Shown piece by piece: positions 7,745-12,430 of a stretch of DNA of 12,430 bases. Made by a program: the position numbers and the translations under genes. Source of the DNA: an uncultured Collinsella sp. (GTDB taxonomy: Bacteria > Actinomycetota > Coriobacteriia > Coriobacteriales > Coriobacteriaceae); NCBI GenBank assembly GCA_900541185.1, contig UQIQ01000058.1:1-12430 (forward strand). Reading direction: 5' to 3'. The notes beneath the pieces were generated by a model, which was not told where the DNA came from, ran no database searches, and saw only the letters and a list, made by a program, of their open reading frames with translations. How positions within the stretch are numbered: position 1 is the first letter of the stretch; every line of letters starts with the position of its first letter.

Positions 7745-7841
7745 GGGAACGGATGGGCTCCGGTGGGCTCCGCGGTCCTCAAAACCGTTGCGAGGCGTGC
7801 AAAACGTCTTGGATGTGTTCGATTCACATACGTTCCCGCCA
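7745..7841 (+). tRNA. selC: tRNA-Sec (anticodon TCA), selC
   Basis: A 97-nt tRNA with encoded CCA, folded by hand. The acceptor stem pairs GGGAACG (7745-7751) with CGTTCCC (7831-7837), followed by discriminator G and CCA. The D arm has 6 bp (7755-7760 with 7765-7770, two wobbles) and the tight CGGT loop characteristic of bacterial tRNA-Sec. The anticodon stem (7772-7776 with 7784-7788) holds the loop CCTCAAA with anticodon TCA at 7779-7781, which reads UGA. The long variable arm has a 7-bp stem (7792-7798 with 7804-7810). The T stem (7813-7817 with 7825-7829) carries loop TTCGATT. The 6-bp D stem, long variable arm and TCA anticodon together are diagnostic. The eighth acceptor position, G7752 against A7830, is a mismatch where bacterial tRNA-Sec normally has a pair. 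It sits directly behind selA-selB, so the decoding set is complete here. Confidence 0.95.
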
Positions 7842-7849
7842 TACGCTAC

Positions 7850-7905
7850 CAGCGCTTTTGTGCTCGCGGTCTTGCTGCGTGCCGCAAAGGCGCTGTTTTG
7901 TTTTT
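7850..7905 (+). terminator. Rho-independent terminator of selC
   Basis: CAGCGCTTTT (7850-7859) pairs with AAAGGCGCTG (7886-7895) over 10 bp with one G-T wobble. A 26-nt apical region can pair a little further, and TTTTGTTTTT follows at 7896-7905. It begins 9 nt after the tRNA CCA end and therefore separates selC from mobA. Confidence 0.8.
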
Positions 7906-7980
7906 GCACAGGTTTGCCGTGCCGCCCGCTTTATCGGCGACGGTATCTGGCTTCGTGCATCGGGTTTCGAGCATGCCGAT

Positions 7981-7987
7981 GGAGGTG
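7981..7987 (+). promoter_or_regulatory. Ribosome binding site that fixes the mobA start
   Basis: GGAGGTG lies 9 nt before ATG 7997. It overlaps two other in-frame ATGs (7973 and 7979), so it supports 7997 as the start and argues against longer N-terminal versions, some of which would run back into the tRNA-Sec gene. Confidence 0.7.
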
Positions 7988-7996
7988 TTTTGTCGT

Positions 7997-8629
7997 ATGA
8001 CTACCGTAAGACGTGCCGATCTTTCTTGTGTCGTCCAGGCGGGCGGGTTGTCGTCGCGCATGGGCTGCGATAAGGCGCGCATGGCGTTTTGCGGCGAGCC
8101 GCTCATCGAGCGCGTGCTGGGCCGGCTGGCGCCAGTTGCCGGCGAGTTGGTCGTGACGACTTCGCGTCCCAGCGAGCTTGTCTATCTTGAGGAGCGCACG
8201 TTTGGCGGCCTGGTGCCGCGTGTGGTGGCGGACCTTGAAGGACCGGCGGGTGCCATGCGCGGCATCGCGAGTTCGCTGACTGCGGCCCGATTGCCGCTCG
8301 TGGCGATTGTCGCCTGCGATATGCCGTTTGTCTCGCCGGAACTTATCGGCGCGCTTGCCGATCGTGTTGAGGCCGAGGCGCTCGACGTGTGCGTGCCGCG
8401 CGAGGAGCGGGGGATTGAGCCGCTTTGCGCCGTCTGGCGCCGTGACGCCTGTGCGCCGGTTGCCCAAGAGCTGCTCGCCGGTGACCGTCAGCGCATTCGC
8501 TGCCTGATCAATCGCGTTCAGGCTGGTTATATGGATGAACCGCAGATCGTTAAGGCCGCGGGCTCGACGCTCTGCTTCGAAAACGTCAATACGCCCGAGG
8601 AGTTTGCGGCGGCCGAGTTGCTCGCCTAG
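7997..8629 (+). CDS. mobA: Molybdenum cofactor guanylyltransferase MobA
   Basis: MobA attaches GMP from GTP to molybdopterin, making the MGD cofactor used by formate dehydrogenase and other DMSO-reductase-family enzymes. The 210-residue product is of usual length (E. coli 194). It starts with the nucleotide-binding signature QAGGLSSRMGCDKA (residues 14-27, with Arg21 and Lys26), then DLEGPAGAMRGI, the metal-binding ACDMPF (Asp108), EPLCAVW and the C-terminal NVNTPEE. The GGxSxRMGxDK form is closer to MobA than to the cytidylyltransferase MocA, though this is a judgement by eye. It is separated from selC by a terminator, so it likely has its own promoter, which I could not identify. The downstream Se/S carrier-like gene follows after 15 nt and is probably co-transcribed. 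Placement beside selABC and a molybdopterin enzyme suits a role in maturing Mo/Se formate dehydrogenase. Confidence 0.9.
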   Translation: MTTVRRADLSCVVQAGGLSSRMGCDKARMAFCGEPLIERVLGRLAPVAGELVVTTSRPSELVYLEERTFGGLVPRVVADLEGPAGAMRGIASSLTAARLPLVAIVACDMPFVSPELIGALADRVEAEALDVCVPREERGIEPLCAVWRRDACAPVAQELLAGDRQRIRCLINRVQAGYMDEPQIVKAAGSTLCFENVNTPEEFAAAELLA

Positions 8630-8644
8630 ACGATTGGAGTTGCC

Positions 8645-9040
8645 ATGTCTCACGATATTTGCCCCGACACGGGAGAGCCTTGCACTTGCGATGGTTCCGA
8701 GCCCTGTACCTGCGGCTGCGGTGGCTGTGGACATACTGCGGAAGAGGAAGCGGCCGCCGCGGCGTATCGTGAGGCACACCGCGAAGGCCCGTCCGGTGAT
8801 GCCCTCGACCACGAGCACAAGATCATCGTTTCGTTCGATAGCACCTTCGATGTGATGGAATGTGAGCAGCTGTGCCTTGCCGCCGGCGTGCCCGGGCGCA
8901 TTATGCCTTTGCCCGGCTCCATTACCGCGGGTTGCGGCCTGTGCTGGGCCATGCCGTTCTCGGGCGATGCGCTTGCCGCCTTCCGCGCTGCCACCGAAGG
9001 CCGCATAACCCCCGCCGACTACCATCAGCTCGTCCTCTAA
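8645..9040 (+). CDS. Cys-rich protein with DUF3343 (putative Se/S carrier-like) domain
   Basis: A 131-residue protein in two parts. Residues 1-30 are cysteine-rich (Cys6, 13, 15, 21, 23, 25, 28) with a tandem EPCTC repeat and a terminal His30, resembling a small metal-binding tail. An acidic, Ala-rich linker follows. Residues 58-131 look like the DUF3343 family (Pfam PF11823, described as putative Se/S carrier-like): IIVSFDSTFDVMECEQL, then GVPGRIMPLPGSITAGCGLCW with the expected cysteine at Cys97 and a second at Cys100. GGAG lies 5 nt before the ATG. It is 15 nt behind mobA and close to selABC, so a role handling selenium or sulfur for selenocysteine or Mo-hydroxylase enzymes is reasonable but unproven. 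No signal peptide or membrane segment is seen. The domain call is fairly confident; the function of the Cys-rich tail is unknown. Confidence 0.75.
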   Translation: MSHDICPDTGEPCTCDGSEPCTCGCGGCGHTAEEEAAAAAYREAHREGPSGDALDHEHKIIVSFDSTFDVMECEQLCLAAGVPGRIMPLPGSITAGCGLCWAMPFSGDALAAFRAATEGRITPADYHQLVL

Positions 9041-9048
9041 CCACTAAC

Positions 9049-9079
9049 ACCACCACAAAGGTGCCCAATGTGGTGGTTT
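9049..9079 (+). terminator. Hairpin after the DUF3343 gene, possible weak terminator
   Basis: ACCACCACA (9049-9057) pairs perfectly with TGTGGTGGT (9069-9077) around an 11-nt loop, 9 nt after the stop codon. Only a three-T tail follows (9077-9079), so the terminator strength is doubtful, but the position suits the end of the mobA transcript. Confidence 0.4.
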
Positions 9080-9291
9080 GGAACATGTGGACGAAACAGC
9101 TTCGAAACACGCGATTTGCGCGTTGGGTGCTCAAAAACGCCTCTACCTGCATCGTAATCAAAACGAAACATCTGCTCGTCGGCTTATGCGTAACTTTGCT
9201 GCAACAGTGCGATATTATCCATACTCGATAAAGCTCGCGGCGCATGGGGCGCCTCGAACGATACTTTTCTTTTCCATCAATTGGAGGAAGC
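9080..9291 (+). other. Leader region of gdhA, no gene seen
   Basis: This interval holds no convincing ORF and is visibly more AT-rich than its surroundings. A TATTAT hexamer at 9213-9218 and CATACT at 9220-9225 are candidate -10 boxes. TTGCTG at 9196-9201 would sit 18 nt before the latter, but neither combination is a good consensus promoter. A strong ribosome binding site, GGAGGAAG, occupies 9283-9290. I recognise no riboswitch. The gdhA promoter probably lies here. Confidence 0.4.
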
Positions 9292-10647
9292 ATGAGCTAC
9301 ACGCAGAAAGTTCTCGACGAGCTCAAGGCCCGCTATCCCGAGCAGCCTGAGTTCATCCAGGCCGCGACCGAGATCCTCGGTACCATCCAGCCGGCGCTCG
9401 ACGCCCATCCCGAGTACGAGGAGGCCGCCCTGCTGGAGCGCCTCGTCGAGCCCGAGCGCATCGTCATGTTCCGTGTTCCCTGGGTCGACGACCAGGGCAA
9501 GGTTCAGGTCAACCGCGGTTACCGTGTCGAGTTCAACTCTGCCATTGGACCCTACAAGGGCGGCCTGCGCTTTAACCCGACGGTCACCCTGGGTATGCTC
9601 AAGTTCCTGGGTTTGGAGCAGATCCTCAAGAACAGCCTGACCACCCTTCCCATGGGCGGCGGCAAGGGCGGCTCCGACTTTGACCCCAAGGGCAAGTCCA
9701 ACAACGAGATCATGCACTTCTGCCAGTCCTTCATGACCGAGCTCTATCGCCACATCGGCCCCAACACCGACGTTCCCGCCGGCGACCTGGGCGTTGGCGG
9801 CCGCGAGGTTGCCTACCTGTTCGGTCAGTACAAGCGCCTGACCAACGAGTGGACCGGCGTCCTTACCGGCAAGGGCCTCTCCTTTGGCGGCTCGCTTGCC
9901 CGTACCGAGGCCACCGGCTACGGCCTGGCCTACTTTGTGGACGAGTACCTCAAGAGCCGCGGCGACTCCTTCGAGGGCAAGAACGTCGTCGTTCACGGCT
10001 CCGGTAACGTCGCCATCTACGCCGTCCAGAAGGTCTCCCAGCTCGGCGGCAAGGTGCTGGCCTGCTCCGATACTCACGGCTGGGTCGAGGATCCCGACGG
10101 CATCGACTACACCGTGCTCGAGCACGTCTACAACAAGAAGCGCTCCGGCCACGACAAGGGCGTTACGCTCGCTATGTACGTTGACGAGAAGCCCAACGCC
10201 GTGTGGCACGAGGGCGACGGCCGTGGCGTTTGGCAGCTGCCCTGCGACATCGCGCTGCCCTGCGCTCGCGAGAACACGCTGCTGCTCGAGGACGCCCAGG
10301 CGCTCGTCGCCAACGGCTGCAAGGTGGTCGGCGAGGGCGCGAACATGCCCACGACCATCGAGGCCACGACTTACTTCCAGGAGAACGGCGTTGCCTTTAT
10401 GCCCGGTAAGGCTGCCAACGCCGGCGGCGTGCTCGTGTCCGGCCTGGAGATGAGCCAGAACGCTGAGCACCTGTCCTGGACCTTCGAGGAGGTCGACGGC
10501 AAGCTCGAGCAGCTCATGCGCGGCATGTTCCACAACGTGGACGACACCGCCAAGGAGTACGGCCAGGAGGGCAACTTTGTCATGGGCGCTAACATCGCCG
10601 GCTTCCTGAAGGTCGCCGACGCTATGCTCGCCCAGGGCGTCTGCTAA
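9292..10647 (+). CDS. gdhA: NADP-type glutamate dehydrogenase GdhA
   Basis: GdhA catalyses reductive amination of 2-oxoglutarate with ammonium to glutamate, the main low-affinity ammonium assimilation step in many anaerobes. The 451-residue product matches the hexameric small-subunit class (E. coli 447). It has the substrate-binding GPYKGGLRFNP, the catalytic Lys125 in PMGGGKGGSDFDPKG, Asp165 in PAGDLGVGGRE, a Rossmann domain with VVHGSGNVA, and GEGANMPTT. The coenzyme preference is inferred from similarity to the E. coli-type enzyme, not from a verified specificity residue. ATG 9292 is chosen because GGAGGAAG immediately precedes it. Codons are strongly biased to C-ending choices (GCC, ATC, TCC, AAG) compared with neighbours, as expected for a highly expressed gene. 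It appears monocistronic, flanked by a weak hairpin on the left and a strong terminator on the right, and has no obvious link to the Mo/Se genes. Confidence 0.96.
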   Translation: MSYTQKVLDELKARYPEQPEFIQAATEILGTIQPALDAHPEYEEAALLERLVEPERIVMFRVPWVDDQGKVQVNRGYRVEFNSAIGPYKGGLRFNPTVTLGMLKFLGLEQILKNSLTTLPMGGGKGGSDFDPKGKSNNEIMHFCQSFMTELYRHIGPNTDVPAGDLGVGGREVAYLFGQYKRLTNEWTGVLTGKGLSFGGSLARTEATGYGLAYFVDEYLKSRGDSFEGKNVVVHGSGNVAIYAVQKVSQLGGKVLACSDTHGWVEDPDGIDYTVLEHVYNKKRSGHDKGVTLAMYVDEKPNAVWHEGDGRGVWQLPCDIALPCARENTLLLEDAQALVANGCKVVGEGANMPTTIEATTYFQENGVAFMPGKAANAGGVLVSGLEMSQNAEHLSWTFEEVDGKLEQLMRGMFHNVDDTAKEYGQEGNFVMGANIAGFLKVADAMLAQGVC

Positions 10648-10672
10648 ATCTTCGCTCGACATAGCATGCGAT

Positions 10673-10706
10673 AAGGCTCCCAGCCATTCCGGCTGGGAGC
10701 CTTTTC
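10673..10706 (+). terminator. Rho-independent terminator of gdhA
   Basis: GGCTCCCAGCC (10675-10685) pairs perfectly with GGCTGGGAGCC (10691-10701) around a 5-nt ATTCC loop. Two A-T pairs extend the base of the stem, and TTTTCT follows. It starts 26 nt after the gdhA stop. Confidence 0.93.
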
Positions 10707-10723
10707 TATCCCGGAGGACTCCT

Positions 10724-10798
10724 CATAACTTGCGGTGATATACGGACTGTTTAGCGTCCCAGAACGGCTAATCAGTCCGTATATCACCGCAAGTTATG
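10724..10798. repeat. Long palindromic element 2 (gdhA to Mo-hydroxylase interval)
   Basis: Bases 10724-10749 (beginning CATAACTTGCGGTG) are the exact reverse complement of 10773-10798, a perfect 26-bp stem. After one T-T mismatch (10750/10772) five more pairs, TTAGC (10751-10755) with GCTAA (10767-10771), leave an 11-nt loop. The gdhA terminator lies just upstream, so this element is not needed for termination, and no T-run follows it. It shares the TTGCGGTG/CACCGCAA core with the element at 7621-7687 but the inner stem differs. No ORF is present. The structure is certain; identity as a dispersed palindromic repeat is inference. Confidence 0.87.
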
Positions 10799-10840
10799 GA
10801 TGGGTGGGTGGATTTTGTCCTAAAACGGTGTGCGGCTCCT

Positions 10841-10860
10841 CGTTTGGTACACTTAAAAGT
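10841..10860 (+). promoter_or_regulatory. Tentative -10 region for the Mo-hydroxylase genes
   Basis: TACACT at 10848-10853, preceded by TTTGG, is a possible extended -10 element 25 nt before the first ATG. No good -35 hexamer is found at the right distance. A similar TTTGGTA context occurs before selC (7723-7729). The evidence is weak. Confidence 0.2.
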
Positions 10861-10877
10861 ACTGGACAAGTGAAGAG

Positions 10878-11792
10878 ATGGGGGAGAACGTGCTCAAGTT
10901 CGGTACCTACGTCCGTGTTGGAAACGCGGCCGAAGCCTATGAGCTCTTGCAGAAGAACCGCAACAACAAGATTGTGGGCGGCGGCATCTGGATGCGCCTG
11001 GGTTCGCGTCGCGTGGCGACGGCGATTGACCTTTCGGCCTGCGGACTCGATCAGATCGAGGAGACCGAGACCGAGTTTCGCATCGGTGCCATGTGCACCC
11101 TGCGCCAGCTCGAGCGTCATGCCGGGCTCAACGCGCTTGTCAACAATGTCTTTGAGTTTGCCGTCCACGACATCGTGGGCGTGCAGCTGCGCAACACCGC
11201 TACGGTGGGCGGCAGCATCTACGGGCGCTTCGGTTTCTCGGACGTGCTCTCTGCGTTCCTGGCGCTCGATTCGTATGTTGAGCTGACGGGTGCCGGCCGC
11301 GTGCCGCTCGCCGAGTTCGTGGACATGGGCTACGTGCGCGACGTGATCGAGCACGTCGTAGTCGTCAAGCACGATTACCGTGCGAGCTACGAGGCCGTGC
11401 GCAAGGCCGCGACCGACTTCCCCTCCTTAAACGTCACCGCTGCCTGGTGGGACAACAGCTGGCATGTCACCGTGGGCGCCCGCCCGCTGCGCGCGACCCT
11501 GCTGCAGGGCGAGGCATCTGGCCTTACCGCCGAGCAGCCTTCCGAGGATGAGCTGCGTGCCCTTGCCGCGTCCGTGCGCGCGCTGAGCTACGGCACCAAC
11601 CTGTGGGGCTCAGCCGAGTACCGCCGTCGCATCTCGGCGCCGCTTGCCGTGCAGGCCGTGCGCCGCGCCGCCGGCATCGAGCTTTCGGCCGCGCTTTCCC
11701 GCGAGCTCGAGACCGTGCAGATCCCTAAGTTCGCCACGGACGAGTATTCCTGCCGCCGCGTGCCCGGCGTCGATTCTAGCGAGGTGCGCTAA
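10878..11792 (+). CDS. FAD-binding subunit of a xanthine dehydrogenase-family molybdenum hydroxylase
   Basis: A 304-residue protein with the FAD-binding fold of the XdhB/CoxM/YgfM family, which passes electrons between FAD and the [2Fe-2S] centres of its partner. The flavin motifs are GGGIWMRLG (34-42) and QLRNTATVGGSIYGRFGFSD (103-122). A C-terminal CO-dehydrogenase-flavoprotein-like domain follows, ending in EYRRRISAPLAVQAVRRA. It is cytoplasmic, with no signal. The start is not settled: ATG 10878 has little upstream signal beyond GAAGAG, whereas GTG 10890 has GGGGGAG only 3 nt before it and would give a protein beginning MLKFGTYV. The TAA stop overlaps the next ATG by one base, so the pair is co-translated. 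The nearest type may be the FAD subunit of predicted selenium-dependent Mo hydroxylases (annotated in places as probable selenate reductase FAD subunit), but substrate cannot be read from this subunit. Confidence 0.85.
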   Translation: MGENVLKFGTYVRVGNAAEAYELLQKNRNNKIVGGGIWMRLGSRRVATAIDLSACGLDQIEETETEFRIGAMCTLRQLERHAGLNALVNNVFEFAVHDIVGVQLRNTATVGGSIYGRFGFSDVLSAFLALDSYVELTGAGRVPLAEFVDMGYVRDVIEHVVVVKHDYRASYEAVRKAATDFPSLNVTAAWWDNSWHVTVGARPLRATLLQGEASGLTAEQPSEDELRALAASVRALSYGTNLWGSAEYRRRISAPLAVQAVRRAAGIELSAALSRELETVQIPKFATDEYSCRRVPGVDSSEVR

Positions 11793-12380
11793 TGGCTGCC
11801 AAACTCATCGATCTTTCCTTTACGCTCAACGGCCGTAAGGTCAAGGTTCAGATTGCCCCCGACACCATGCTCTTTGCGCTGCTGCGCGAGCAGGGCTGCG
11901 CGTCGGTACGCTGTGCCTGTGAGACCACCAACTGCGGTCTGTGCACGGTGTGGCTCGACGGCGACCCGGTGCTGAGCTGCTCGGTTCCCGCCGCCCGTGT
12001 TGAGGGCCATACCATCACCACACTCGAGGGTCTCAAGGCCGAGTCTGAGGCGCTGACCCGCGCAATGGCTGCCGAAGGCGCCGAGCAGTGCGGTTTTTGC
12101 GCTCCCGGCCTCATCATGAACGTGCTGGCGCTTGCCCGCGCCGCCAAGGAGGACCCGAGCCTCGTCGCCACGCGCGAGGAGCTCTCGCGCCAGCTCGCCG
12201 GCAACCTCTGCCGTTGCAGCGGCTACGAGAGCCAGCTGCGCGCCATCGTGCGCTTCCTCAACGAGTCCGGCGTGCAGGTGGGCTTTGAGATGCCCGAGCT
12301 GCCGGTCAACGACACCAGTTCTGACGGCGTCTCCTATAAGCAGATCACTCATAAGCAGCCCAAGAAGGACTCGAAGGCCC
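11792..12380 (+). CDS. [2Fe-2S] subunit of molybdenum hydroxylase, 3' end missing at contig edge
   Basis: The visible 196 residues contain two [2Fe-2S] motifs of the XdhC/CoxS family: Cys43, Cys48, Cys51 and Cys63 (plant-ferredoxin type), and Cys100, Cys103, Cys140 and Cys142 within QCGFCAPG and NLCRCSGY. It carries electrons from the Mo centre to the FAD subunit encoded just upstream, with which it overlaps by one base (TAATG). Stand-alone family members usually end about 150-165 residues in, yet this frame continues past residue 196 with a charged linker (KQITHKQPKKDSK). That resembles the junction to a molybdopterin-binding domain, as in fused Mo/Fe-S proteins such as XdhD. The frame stays open to the window end, but everything after 12380 is adapter, so residues derived from it (including SYTHLRAHET) are not part of the protein. 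Confidence 0.88.
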
Positions 12381-12430
12381 CTGTCTCTTATACACATCTC
12401 CGAGCCCACGAGACTCGACGTCATCTCGTA
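12381..12430. other. Illumina Nextera adapter contamination (Tn5 mosaic end, index, P7 start)
   Basis: Bases 12381-12399 read CTGTCTCTTATACACATCT, the 19-bp Tn5 mosaic end. They are followed by CCGAGCCCACGAGAC (12400-12414), the Nextera read-2 adapter, an 8-base index-like TCGACGTC (12415-12422), and ATCTCGTA (12423-12430), the start of the P7 tail. This is library construct sequence left at a contig end, not a transposon in the organism. Its translation in the open frame gives the SYTHLRAHET string known from contaminated protein entries. Confidence 0.98.

Noticed and set aside
7763..7996. An N-terminal extension of mobA back to 7763
   Set aside because: It runs through the tRNA-Sec gene and its terminator. 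MobA homology begins at residue 9 of the 7997 start, which has a good ribosome binding site.
7623..8000. A 125-codon + strand frame after selB
   Set aside because: It crosses the palindrome, the tRNA-Sec gene and its terminator, and has no recognisable protein features.
12381..12399. Tn5/IS50 mosaic end as evidence of a real transposon
   Set aside because: The bases after it are the Nextera read-2 adapter, an index and the P7 start, so it is a library artefact.
11789..12424. A minus-strand frame at the right edge beginning MTSSLVGSEMCIRDR
   Set aside because: Its start lies in the Nextera adapter; SLVGSEMCIRDR is the reverse-strand reading of that adapter.

Overview
The window is a high-GC (roughly 60-65% by eye) stretch in which every convincing gene is on the + strand. 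Gene content, codon use and a complete selenocysteine locus fit an anaerobic, gut-type actinobacterium of the Coriobacteriia, most likely Collinsella. That assignment comes from overall resemblance, not from a database match. The last 50 bases are sequencing adapter, so genomic sequence ends at 12380 and the window is the end of a draft contig.

Positions 2-1857 hold the end of a formate hydrogenlyase operon: a 5'-truncated hycH, the hydrogenase-3 maturation protease hycI, and the formate channel focA, closed by a strong terminator at 1880-1915. Next comes a single-subunit, cytoplasmic molybdopterin/[4Fe-4S] oxidoreductase of unknown substrate (1980-4097).

Positions 4174-7841 hold the whole selenocysteine decoding set: selA, selB (overlapping by 4 nt) and a selC tRNA-Sec gene at 7745-7841. 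I folded selC by hand; it lies where only spurious ORFs can be drawn and has its own terminator. Behind it are mobA (Mo cofactor guanylyltransferase) and a small Cys-rich protein with a DUF3343 (putative Se/S carrier-like) domain. Formate handling, bis-MGD cofactor synthesis and selenocysteine incorporation are therefore contiguous, which makes sense if the formate hydrogenlyase relies on a selenocysteine formate dehydrogenase encoded outside the window.

A separate gdhA gene for NADP-type glutamate dehydrogenase (9292-10647) follows, with a textbook terminator. The right edge starts a xanthine-dehydrogenase-family molybdenum hydroxylase operon: an FAD subunit (10878-11792), then a [2Fe-2S] subunit (from 11792) cut off by the contig end and possibly fused to the Mo subunit.

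The least explained items are two long, nearly perfect palindromes at 7621-7687 and 10724-10798. They share an outer TTGCGGTG/CACCGCAA core but differ inside, while each remains self-complementary. I saw no CRISPR array, insertion sequence, phage gene or defence system, and I do not claim a new multi-gene system.
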